This document shows positions 1 through 5,164 of a stretch of 5,164 bases of DNA, in pieces. The notes under the pieces were generated by a model. That model was not told where the DNA came from. It made no database searches and saw nothing but the letters and a program-made list of their open reading frames with translations. The stretch covers positions 1-5,164 of the forward strand of contig JAEYOL010000178.1 of assembly GCA_023411775.1 (NCBI GenBank), given 5' to 3'. Each line of letters opens with the position of its first letter. The stretch's first letter is position 1. Made by a program: the position numbers and the translations under genes. The stretch is from Bacteroidota bacterium. Its GTDB lineage: Bacteria; Bacteroidota; Bacteroidia; Chitinophagales; Chitinophagaceae.

Positions 1-28
1 ACCCGGCTGGGAAGCCATCGACATTTCC

Positions 29-193
29 TCAATCGCAGCACATGTAAGTGGTATCACAAAACTTAGTTCCGAAACAGATCGCGTCAGGATGGTTTTTAAT
101 ACCTGCTTCCTTTTTACCTGCACCAAGACCAAAGACAACGAATTCAACCTTACCTGGGTCAATTCTCTTTCGTAGCCACGGATTACACGGATT
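29..193 (-). pseudogene. Possible gene remnant or small Cys-containing ORF, unassigned
   Basis: This minus-strand frame is open for 54 codons, from an in-frame TGA at 194-196 inside the neighbouring repeat to a TGA stop at 29-31. It has no ATG near its beginning; the only internal ATG lies four codons before the stop. Its codons are rich in G at the first position (GGT, GTT, GAA, GCA), which looks like real coding sequence. The product is Gly/Lys/Val-rich and carries four cysteines near its C-terminus (ICFG, KFCD, and a CC pair before the final Asp). The codon register is shared with an open plus-strand frame (2-175), so the strand is not certain. I do not recognise a family. It could be the 3' end of a gene cut by the repeat at about 175, a small gene with a non-ATG start (ATT at 161-163), or chance. 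Confidence 0.25.
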
Positions 194-212
194 TCACGGA
201 TTATTCTCCGTG
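175..212. repeat. Fold-back repeat, block 1 (9-bp CACGGATT units)
   Basis: Three direct 9-bp units (CACGGATTA 177-185, CACGGATTT 186-194, CACGGATTA 195-203) follow a GC pair. They are followed by a reversed unit ending in CCGTG (204-212). CACGGA at 195-200 is the exact reverse complement of TCCGTG at 207-212, giving a 6-bp stem with a 6-nt loop. Just downstream, CTGCC-TAC-GGCAG (213-225) is another perfect 5-bp hairpin separating this block from the next. From memory, similar CACGGATTA / CACGAATT sequences are scattered between genes of many Bacteroidota and other environmental phyla; I know no settled name for the family. It is probably non-coding, and any peptide read through it is spurious. 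Confidence 0.8.
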
Positions 213-232
213 CTGCCTACGGCAGAGTGATT

Positions 233-335
233 GGCCACGAATGACACGAATTGCACGAATGGGGCCACAGATTACACAGATTTCACGAATTAATTCTTTG
301 TGTCCTTCGTGTTAAACTCTGTGCACTCCGTGGCC
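233..335. repeat. Fold-back repeat, block 2, with GGCCAC/GTGGCC termini
   Basis: The left half carries 9-bp direct units CACGAATGA (236-244), CACGAATTG (245-253) and CACGAATGG (254-262). A second run follows: CACAGATTA (266-274), CACAGATTT (275-283) and CACGAATTA (284-292). The right half carries the reverse-oriented units TTCTTTGTG (294-302), TCCTTCGTG (303-311) and CACTCCGTG (324-332). The ends are inverted: GGCCACG at 233-239 opposes CGTGGCC at 329-335, and a second left copy, GGCCACAG, starts at 263. The centre contains the 10-bp palindrome GAATTAATTC (287-296). The whole block can therefore fold back on itself. No transposase is present, so it would be a non-autonomous or structural repeat. 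It ends 23 bp before the next start codon. Confidence 0.8.
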
Positions 336-358
336 AAAAAAATTTGAATTACACAGCA

Positions 359-1021
359 ATGATGAAGAACACGCTTTGCTCATGGAGTGGTGGTAAGGAC
401 AGTTGCTTTGCGCTTATGCAGGCAATAAGCCTTGGGTATATGCCGAAGGTATTGTTGAATGTACTGAACGAGGAAGGTAAGATCTCGCGGTCGCATGGGA
501 TACCTGCTGCCATACTCGAAGCACAGGCAGAGGCCGCGGGATTACCGATACACATGCTCAGTAGTTCCTGGCAGGATTATGAAAAGAAATTCACCGGCGC
601 TTTATCAATACTGAAAGAAGAACACGATCTGCACTATGCCGTCTTTGGCGATATCGATCTGCAGGCGCATCGCGACTGGGAAGAAAAAGTTTGCCATAAT
701 GCTGGTCTCACCGCTGTACTACCCCTTTGGAAACAGGACCGCAAAAGCCTCGTGATACAAATGCTCGAAGCCGGAATAGAAACTATGATCGTGAGTTGTA
801 ATGATACAATGGGAGAAAAATTTATCGGGCGACGTATCGATCTTCCACTGATCGGTGAACTGGAATCCCTGGGAATCGACCCATGCGGAGAAAATGGAGA
901 ATACCATACCCTGGTTATGGACTGCCCACTCTTCTCTTCAGGTTTGAACGCGGTTGTCACAGATAAGATCAAACAAGAAGAATACTGGTTTGGTCAATTG
1001 AAACTCCGCGATAATTCTTGA
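359..1021 (+). CDS. Dph6-like PP-loop ATP-binding protein (diphthine--ammonia ligase family)
   Basis: This is a 220-residue cytoplasmic protein of the N-type ATP pyrophosphatase (PP-loop) fold. The ATP-binding loop SGGKDS is at residues 10-15, preceded by CSW as is typical. A GDID segment followed by HRDWEEKV is at about 97-111, and the C-terminal GENGEYHT signature with a following D-CP-F is at 177-192. Length and motif order fit the archaeal/eukaryotic Dph6 family (MJ0570 type), in which the enzyme activates diphthine with ATP and amidates it using ammonium. Bacteria are not known to make diphthamide on EF-G, so the bacterial substrate is unknown and the automatic enzyme name should not be taken literally. 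The start is placed at the ATG at 359 (a second ATG follows at 362). An in-frame ATG at 251 lies inside the repeat and would add a repeat-encoded tail. The gene converges with the DUF6580-like gene. Family assignment is firm; the reaction is not. Confidence 0.9.
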   Translation: MMKNTLCSWSGGKDSCFALMQAISLGYMPKVLLNVLNEEGKISRSHGIPAAILEAQAEAAGLPIHMLSSSWQDYEKKFTGALSILKEEHDLHYAVFGDIDLQAHRDWEEKVCHNAGLTAVLPLWKQDRKSLVIQMLEAGIETMIVSCNDTMGEKFIGRRIDLPLIGELESLGIDPCGENGEYHTLVMDCPLFSSGLNAVVTDKIKQEEYWFGQLKLRDNS

Positions 1022-1030
1022 GGTACCCAT

Positions 1031-1059
1031 AAAAAAAGATCCTCTCTTACGAAAGGATC
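1031..1059 (-). terminator. Rho-independent terminator for the DUF6580-like gene
   Basis: Read on the minus strand, the stem GATCCT / AGGATC (1038-1043 with 1054-1059), extended by two inner pairs past one mismatch around a TTAC-type loop, is followed at once by seven T residues (the A-run at 1031-1037). It lies about 30 bp downstream of the minus-strand stop codon at 1090. On the plus strand the hairpin is followed by ATAATCTC rather than a T-run, so it should not act as an intrinsic terminator for the converging Dph6-like gene. Confidence 0.8.
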
Positions 1060-1089
1060 ATAATCTCATGTGAATGATAATACGTTTTA

Positions 1090-1662
1090 TTAACCAGCCA
1101 GGGTAATAGCCGTTCTTTTCTTTGCAAGGTAATTATAGGTCAGCAGGATCGCCGGCAGGAATACCAGGGTTGATAGCAATGCGTTTTTATAAAAAGGCAG
1201 ACCAGCAGCATAGCAGGTCATCAGGCCGCTTAAATCTCTTGTATATACGGCTTCACCGGTAGACATCCAGACACCAAAATTTGATAGCAGGAAAAACGCG
1301 GTGGGAGCAGCAACAGCACCGGCAAGCAGACTGGTAAAATTGCGTCCTCTCAACAACCAGCCAATCAAAGTGGCTGTGAGCAGTATAGCATAGTTTTTAA
1401 GCTGACCGTCATAAAAACCGGCGTACGCAAACAAACCCTGTGTGTATAAAATATGTATAATAGCATCACTCAAGAATAAAGCGACCAAAGGCAACAAAAA
1501 TGAACTCCCCTTTTGACGGCTGATAAATCCCGCAAACAAGGCGATGGCGAAAATGGGCGAGAATCCTGACCAGTCGAGATCGGGTCCGAAGAAAAATTTG
1601 CAAACTGTAGCCAGCGCTACCAGGATGATGGTAAAAACAATAAGTCTTCCGTTGTTATTCAT
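1090..1662 (-). CDS. DUF6580-like integral membrane protein, putative transport protein
   Basis: This is a 190-residue, strongly hydrophobic protein with about five or six membrane segments (roughly residues 7-25, 36-48, 54-72, 90-104, 110-127 and 160-178). Recognisable conserved features are the S-P-I-F-A-I-A-L-F-A-G stretch (35-45) in the second segment, the SD pair (65-66) in the third, SNFGVW (127-132), and the GL..CY.AGLPF..N motif (146-160) before the last helix. Its overall form resembles small S-component-like membrane proteins annotated as DUF6580 putative transport proteins; the substrate is unknown. The ATG at 1660-1662 is the only good start. The gene lies 66 bp downstream of manA in the same direction but has its own TAnnTTTG box in that gap, and a terminator follows it. 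Family call is from memory of these motifs. Membrane location is clear; a transport role is only suggested. Confidence 0.8.
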   Translation of the reverse strand: MNNNGRLIVFTIILVALATVCKFFFGPDLDWSGFSPIFAIALFAGFISRQKGSSFLLPLVALFLSDAIIHILYTQGLFAYAGFYDGQLKNYAILLTATLIGWLLRGRNFTSLLAGAVAAPTAFFLLSNFGVWMSTGEAVYTRDLSGLMTCYAAGLPFYKNALLSTLVFLPAILLTYNYLAKKRTAITLAG

Positions 1663-1703
1663 ATTAATGATTTGAGCAATAAACGATTTAGCAATTCAGA
1701 TTG

Positions 1704-1711
1704 CAAAAATA
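1704..1711 (-). promoter_or_regulatory. Candidate Bacteroidota -7 box for the DUF6580-like gene
   Basis: On the minus strand the sequence is TATTTTTG, an exact match to the Bacteroidota TAnnTTTG -7 element, in the manA-DUF6580 gap. Transcription would begin near 1697, leaving a leader of about 35 nt. No TTTG/TTG -33 element is visible at the usual spacing, so support rests on the -7 match and position. Confidence 0.4.
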
Positions 1712-1728
1712 AACGAATTAAAGCTATT

Positions 1729-2958
1729 TCAGGCCGATTTATCAACACCCGGCATGGGGACTGTGGATTTAAAGAGCCACGAAGGCTGATTCGCCCGTAT
1801 ATTGATTTCTTTTCCAGGGAAAATGATCGCCGATGGCTGACCACTGCGAAGGATGATCTCCCGGTCACCATGGCTCACCACCACTTCCCCATCAATAAGT
1901 AGTAATATTTCAGCAGTTGACGGTATAAAACTGGTTTGATCACCGACGTGCAATTTATAGCTGCTTAATTCAAAGTCTTGCGCCGTGGTCCGATAAATAT
2001 ATTCAGCCCCTGCCCGATCGCCTTTGATAATATTCGGTCGCGTTGGTTCGCATTTCACATGTTTCAGCAATTCGGGTACATCAATATGTTTGCTGGTAAG
2101 TCCTCCACGCAAAACATTATCCGAATTGGCCATGATCTCTACATTTTGCCCTTCGAGGTATGCATGCGGCACACCTGCATCCTGGAAGATAGCTTCCCCT
2201 TTGCGCAACGCTACCAGGTTGAAAAGGTAAATGGAGAAAATACCCCGGTCTGTATGACCTTGTTTGGAGTATTCAATCGCCGCCCTTGCAGCCCAGAAGT
2301 CTGCTGAAGACCGGTCCAGCCTGCCTTCTTTGTATAAGGGTACGATCCTGTCAAGTAATGGCTGAAGGCGTGTATCCACTTCGGATTGTGGCATTTCCAT
2401 CACAGTCTTGTAAAGACCCCGGTACCCTTCCTTTTCAAATATGGGCAACAGGTGTTTTAACTCCGGTACGGCCTGGAGAGTTTGTTTTAATTCCTTTTCG
2501 GGTTTGAAACCATGTAGCAGCCAGAATTCGCTAATGGCCACCAATAGCTCCGGCTTATGATTATCATCTTTATAATTTCGCGCGGGCGAATCGAGGGCAA
2601 TCCCCCTTTCATTTTCAGCTGCGAAATCTCGTTCTGCATCGCTTTTGCCCGGATGCACCTGGATGGACAGCATTCCTTTTACGTCCAGCACTTTCAACAG
2701 GTAAGGCAGGTTGCCAAAACGTGCCGCCACATACTCTCCAAGCGCTGTGGGCGACATCGTCGAAAAAAAATCTCTTAGCAGCCGGGTGGAGCCATCCTCT
2801 CCCACTACCCTGCATTCAGCCAGGGGATGTACACCCATCCAGTACTCCGCATAAGGTTTATTCTCAGGATTGTCGAGCCGTAACAGGGAGGGAATACAAT
2901 TGTATCCGCCCCAGTCATAGTGCTTCACGGTGCCTTGTAACAGATTTATCACGTCCAT
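1729..2958 (-). CDS. manA: Mannose-6-phosphate isomerase, class I
   Basis: This 409-residue cytoplasmic zinc enzyme interconverts mannose 6-phosphate and fructose 6-phosphate, feeding mannose into glycolysis or supplying precursor for GDP-mannose and surface glycans. Class I hallmarks are all present: the N-terminal KHYDWGG (12-18), AEYWMG (37-42), the QVH zinc pair (Q100, H102), NHKPE with zinc ligand E137, GVPHAYLEG with ligand H265, and the following NSDNVLRGG containing the active-site Arg (R284). These match the E. coli ManA ligand set in order and spacing. The C-terminal part is the usual second cupin half. Length is close to the family norm and there is no break. The start is set at the ATG at 2956-2958; the open frame runs 40 codons further upstream, but that part overlaps the divergent yraN gene and has no family sequence. 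Confidence 0.96.
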   Translation of the reverse strand: MDVINLLQGTVKHYDWGGYNCIPSLLRLDNPENKPYAEYWMGVHPLAECRVVGEDGSTRLLRDFFSTMSPTALGEYVAARFGNLPYLLKVLDVKGMLSIQVHPGKSDAERDFAAENERGIALDSPARNYKDDNHKPELLVAISEFWLLHGFKPEKELKQTLQAVPELKHLLPIFEKEGYRGLYKTVMEMPQSEVDTRLQPLLDRIVPLYKEGRLDRSSADFWAARAAIEYSKQGHTDRGIFSIYLFNLVALRKGEAIFQDAGVPHAYLEGQNVEIMANSDNVLRGGLTSKHIDVPELLKHVKCEPTRPNIIKGDRAGAEYIYRTTAQDFELSSYKLHVGDQTSFIPSTAEILLLIDGEVVVSHGDREIILRSGQPSAIIFPGKEINIRANQPSWLFKSTVPMPGVDKSA

Positions 2959-2977
2959 AAAAAAAATTAACTTGAAA

Positions 2978-2985
2978 CAAATATA
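2978..2985 (-). promoter_or_regulatory. Candidate Bacteroidota -7 box for manA
   Basis: The minus strand reads TATATTTG, an exact TAnnTTTG match 19 bp before the manA start codon, in the 31-bp gap shared with yraN. Initiation would fall near 2971, giving a leader of only about a dozen nucleotides. Any -33 element would have to lie inside the yraN coding sequence, and no clear TTG is seen there. Confidence 0.45.
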
Positions 2986-2989
2986 GGTC

Positions 2990-3343
2990 ATGGCTACGCA
3001 TAATAAATTTGGAGCCGACGGTGAAAAGCTTGCTGCAGACTGGCTGGAGGGAAAAGGGTTTGAAATTCTGCACCGCAACTGGCGCCATTCTTTTTATGAG
3101 ATCGACATCATTGCGAAGAAAAACCAGATGCTGCATTTTATTGAAGTCAAGTGCCGGAACTATTCACTGGGAAACCCGGAAGACAGTGTAACCAAAAAGA
3201 AATTTAAAAACCTGCAGAAGGCCGCCAATGAATATCTATTCCTGAATCCCGGTCACAAATGGATCCAATATGATATCGTTTCCATTACCTTTTTCAAAAA
3301 TAAAGAGCCGGAATACTTTTTACTGGAAGATGTTTTTTTATAA
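2990..3343 (+). CDS. YraN family protein (UPF0102), predicted endonuclease fold
   Basis: This 117-residue protein has the full UPF0102/YraN pattern: G8-x-x-GE (11-12) with the following helix, ILHRNWR (26-32), EID (37-39), IEVK (51-54), Q76 in the next helix, and YDIV (94-97). EID and E-V-K form the PD-(D/E)xK-like catalytic core typical of Holliday-junction-resolvase-type nucleases, so a DNA- or RNA-cleaving role is inferred. The cellular function of the family is not established. Length is normal for the family. The ATG at 2990 fits the family N-terminus, which begins a few residues before the G-x-x-GE motif; AGG at 2985-2987 is only a weak ribosome-binding match, as expected in this phylum. 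The gene diverges from manA across 31 bp and converges with ykgJ, so it is probably transcribed alone. Confidence 0.93.
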   Translation: MATHNKFGADGEKLAADWLEGKGFEILHRNWRHSFYEIDIIAKKNQMLHFIEVKCRNYSLGNPEDSVTKKKFKNLQKAANEYLFLNPGHKWIQYDIVSITFFKNKEPEYFLLEDVFL

Positions 3344-3372
3344 AGCAAATTCGATTAATTGCATCGCATAGC

Positions 3373-3924
3373 TTAATAAGTCTTGACAACTGTTCCGTTT
3401 CCGATAATGATACTGTTCTCCACAGCCATTTTTAACTTTTCAACCAGCCTGTATGTCGCAGGGCAGTATTCTATATTCTGTTTATGTACATGGGCGTAAT
3501 CGCTGAACCGCTTGCGTAAATGTGGGAAGCCCGCGCAATCCGCGGGTCGGATAGCATAGATGCTGCATTTATTATCTGTGAGGTTTAAGAACTGGCAGGG
3601 TTCCTGTTTATTCAACCAGTCACCGTCCTTTTTCTTTTCTTTCCGTAACCATTTCTTTTGAAATTCTTCAACCGTTTGTCCGAAATGCGCTGATATCCGT
3701 TTCATATCTGCCGCGTTGAATGTTGGCGTCATGGTTTTGCAGCAGTTGGCGCAGGTGAGGCAATCTATTTCACGCCAGGTTTCCTGCTCTAATGTTGCTG
3801 TTAACTTAGCTGTATTTCTTGATGGATGTTTCTCGAGATTGGTCAGGAAACGCCGGAATGAACTCTTATTCGCCTGGGCTCTTTTCCTGAAGACTTTTAG
3901 GTTCACGGGTTTCATCTCGTTCAT
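3373..3924 (-). CDS. YkgJ family cysteine cluster protein
   Basis: This 183-residue cytoplasmic protein has eight cysteines in the YkgJ arrangement. C55-x2-C58-x2-C61-C62 lies in the DCLTCANCC motif, followed by a helical segment, C110 in PCQFL, C120 in KCSIY, C130 in RPADCAGFP, and C154 in EYCP. The family is thought to bind zinc or an iron-sulfur cluster; its reaction is unknown. The N-terminal 50 residues are basic and probably helical. The start is placed at ATG 3922-3924; an alternative ATG lies three codons in (3913-3915). The stop is 29 bp from that of the convergent yraN, with no convincing terminator between. The upstream gap (3925-3999) is shared with the divergent lipoprotein gene. 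Family assignment is secure; function is not. Confidence 0.9.
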   Translation of the reverse strand: MNEMKPVNLKVFRKRAQANKSSFRRFLTNLEKHPSRNTAKLTATLEQETWREIDCLTCANCCKTMTPTFNAADMKRISAHFGQTVEEFQKKWLRKEKKKDGDWLNKQEPCQFLNLTDNKCSIYAIRPADCAGFPHLRKRFSDYAHVHKQNIEYCPATYRLVEKLKMAVENSIIIGNGTVVKTY

Positions 3925-3970
3925 GCGCCGAAGATAGGTTTAATAAATTTTCAAAATACTCAACAATGGC

Positions 3971-3978
3971 TATTTTTG
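3971..3978 (+). promoter_or_regulatory. Candidate Bacteroidota -7 box for the lipoprotein gene
   Basis: TATTTTTG is an exact TAnnTTTG match 21 bp before the ATG at 4000, in the divergent ykgJ-lipoprotein gap. Initiation would be near 3985 with a leader of about 15 nt. The T-rich stretch around 3948-3951 is the only, weak, candidate for a -33 element. Confidence 0.45.
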
Positions 3979-3999
3979 TTTGAACACAAACCAATAATT

Positions 4000-4656
4000 A
4001 TGAGACTCATTTTCATTGCAATTTTTGTTAGCGCCCTGGCCTGGGGTTTTGGATCCTGTAAATCTTCAGATGCGGCGCCGACATTTTGCGATACCGCCTG
4101 CCTGCAGGATTCGATCAAATTTATAAAAGATGATCATCCACTAAAACCATACGTTTATATTAGTGCCAACAATTGTAACGCCGATACGATCACCTGGAGT
4201 TATATCGATATGGGCATTAACCGTAAACTTGGCCTGCCCGACCTGGTGGGCACCGCGGTGAAACTAAATAAAGATTATATCACCTGCTTTATCAAAGACA
4301 CCTCTTATGCCTGGGTACTTTTTAATGATTGCAGCAATGGACGTGGATATTCTTTAAAGATCCCCTATAATAAACAGGAAAATATTGGCAGAAAAAGCAG
4401 CGCCATTAATAAGTTCGATCCCAAATTTGACATTGCAGATGGCCTGGTGGCCTATTCCGATCGCGGCAACCTGTTTGTAGAAGATATGGCAACTGGTAAA
4501 ACGGCCATGATGACCTTTGGCGCTAAAGTAGACATTGACTACGACGCGATACATGAAACGGTTGACTCGGTACACGTGACACCGACGCGCACCTGGGCAC
4601 GAGTGAAACTCGGCAAGGAATGGAAGACCTTTGAAAAAAATATCGAACTCAAATAA
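4000..4656 (+). CDS. Hypothetical lipoprotein, Cys-containing
   Basis: This 218-residue protein begins with a signal peptide: R2, a hydrophobic core at residues 3-17, then GSC with lipid-attachment Cys20. The mature part begins CKSSD, so membrane anchoring by signal peptidase II is likely. Five further cysteines (30, 34, 59, 96, 111) lie in the first half of the mature protein and could form disulfides in the periplasm or at the surface. The second half has many short alternating-hydrophobic stretches, such as GLVAYSDRGNLFVED (about 148-162), suggesting a beta-rich fold. I do not recognise a family and claim no function. The ATG at 4000 is preferred over an in-frame TTG at 3976, which lies within the promoter-like TATTTTTG and would spoil the signal peptide. 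It ends 23 bp before the xer start, so the two may be co-transcribed. Confidence 0.8.
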   Translation: MRLIFIAIFVSALAWGFGSCKSSDAAPTFCDTACLQDSIKFIKDDHPLKPYVYISANNCNADTITWSYIDMGINRKLGLPDLVGTAVKLNKDYITCFIKDTSYAWVLFNDCSNGRGYSLKIPYNKQENIGRKSSAINKFDPKFDIADGLVAYSDRGNLFVEDMATGKTAMMTFGAKVDIDYDAIHETVDSVHVTPTRTWARVKLGKEWKTFEKNIELK

Positions 4657-4679
4657 CCCTAATCACAAAATCCTCCCCC

Positions 4680-5164
4680 GTGTGGGAACAATATAAAAAA
4701 GGATTCAAAGCTTACCTGCAACTGGAGAAATCACTCTCCGATCATTCGGTCGAAGCCTACCTGCGGGATATTGACAAGCTCACGCAATACCTGCAGGAGG
4801 CTTCTTCCATGAAGAAGCCGTCTGAAGTGACGCTAAAGGATCTGCAACAATTGAACAAGTGGGTTGCAGAATTGGGAATGACTGCAAGCTCCCAGGCGAG
4901 GATGATCTCGGGGATCCGGGCTTTTTATAAATATTGTACGCTGGAAAATATTTCCAACAACGATCCTACAACTTTGCTGGAAGCGCCAAAACTTAAGCGT
5001 AGTCTGCCGGATGTACTGAGCTTTGATGAGATCGAGAACATCATTTCACAGGTGGACCTCAGCAAGCCCGAGGGCGGACGCAATAAAGCGATCCTGGAAA
5101 CCATGTATAGCTGTGGGCTGAGGGAGAGTGAAACGGTGAACCTGGCTATTTCTCAGTTGTACCT
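4680..5164 (+). CDS. xerD: Xer tyrosine recombinase, 5' part (cut by window end)
   Basis: This encodes the first 161 residues of a Xer-type site-specific recombinase of usually about 300 residues, truncated only by the window edge. The N-terminal SAM-like core-binding domain spans about 1-86 (FKAYLQLEKSLSDHSVEAY, then a segment ending ISGIRAFYKY). The linker includes P103-K-L-K-R-S-L-P, and the catalytic domain begins near 109 with F115-DEIE. YSCGLRESE (143-151) contains the first catalytic Arg, R148; the remaining catalytic residues and the Tyr nucleophile lie outside. The start is a GTG at 4680 followed by TGG (Met-Trp). No ATG occurs between the in-frame stop at 4632-4634 and codon 44, and the core-binding domain needs this start. 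Such proteins resolve chromosome dimers at dif near FtsK. The XerD rather than XerC label is a best guess from the N-terminal sequence. Confidence 0.88.
   Translation, partial: MWEQYKKGFKAYLQLEKSLSDHSVEAYLRDIDKLTQYLQEASSMKKPSEVTLKDLQQLNKWVAELGMTASSQARMISGIRAFYKYCTLENISNNDPTTLLEAPKLKRSLPDVLSFDEIENIISQVDLSKPEGGRNKAILETMYSCGLRESETVNLAISQLY

Noticed and set aside
48..230. 60-codon plus-strand ORF at the left edge
   Set aside because: It runs into the repeat blocks and shows no codon bias or recognisable motif; the other two frames described there are more gene-like.
175..335. CRISPR array interpretation of the repeated units
   Set aside because: The units are 9 bp with no spacers, they switch strand, and no cas gene is nearby.
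251..358. In-frame N-terminal extension of the Dph6-like gene beginning at ATG 251
   Set aside because: These 36 codons are a translation of the non-coding fold-back repeat; the family N-terminus begins just before the PP-loop at the ATG at 359 or 362.
1691..1704. Small inverted repeat GCAAT-TCAG-ATTGC upstream of the DUF6580-like gene
   Set aside because: The stem is only 5 bp, AT-rich and without a T-run; it could be an operator but may equally be chance.
1672..1902. Plus-strand ORFs over manA (here and at 1978-2960)
   Set aside because: They are antisense shadows of an intact manA with complete active-site motifs.
2959..3078. 40-codon N-terminal extension of manA
   Set aside because: It is antisense to yraN and unlike ManA; the family start MDVINLLQGTVKHYDWGG fits the ATG at 2956-2958.
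3344..3372. Possible terminator between yraN and ykgJ
   Set aside because: GCAA...TTGC pairs over only four bases with mismatches and no T-run in either direction.
4680..5164. Integrase of a mobile element, suggesting an island boundary
   Set aside because: The N-terminal sequence and arrangement match housekeeping Xer recombinases; no attachment site, tRNA or cargo genes are visible.

Overview
The window reads as a chromosomal segment of a Bacteroidota bacterium, most likely of the Chitinophagaceae type. The evidence is the family set (Dph6-like PP-loop ATPase, DUF6580-type membrane protein, class I ManA, YraN, YkgJ, Xer recombinase), the absence of clear Shine-Dalgarno sequences, exact TAnnTTTG promoter boxes just upstream of three genes, and a lipobox-bearing lipoprotein. 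Genus-level placement is inference.

Layout. Positions 1-174 hold no gene that can be named. Reading frames stay open on both strands here, and the minus-strand frame has the more gene-like base composition, so it may be a gene remnant. Positions 175-335 are a non-coding fold-back repeat: 9-bp CACGGATTA/CACGAATT-like units run forward on the left and as their reverse complement on the right. The Dph6-like ATPase (359-1021, +) starts almost directly after it. It converges on a DUF6580-like membrane protein (1090-1662, -), and a rho-independent terminator serving only the minus-strand gene lies between them. manA (1729-2958, -) lies upstream of DUF6580 in the same direction. yraN (2990-3343, +) diverges from manA across only 31 bp. 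The YkgJ-family cysteine-cluster protein (3373-3924, -) converges on yraN. A cysteine-containing lipoprotein (4000-4656, +) diverges from ykgJ and is followed after 23 bp by the GTG-started 5' half of a Xer tyrosine recombinase (4680 to the window end).

How the genes relate. Most are single-gene housekeeping or conserved-hypothetical loci rather than one pathway. ManA connects mannose and fructose 6-phosphates, YraN is a predicted nuclease-fold protein, and Xer acts in chromosome dimer resolution. The Dph6-like protein and DUF6580 are neighbours of unknown joint function. I see no defence system, prophage, CRISPR array, RNA gene or biosynthetic cluster. The least ordinary parts are the fold-back repeat, the unassigned left edge and the unexplained lipoprotein upstream of xer.
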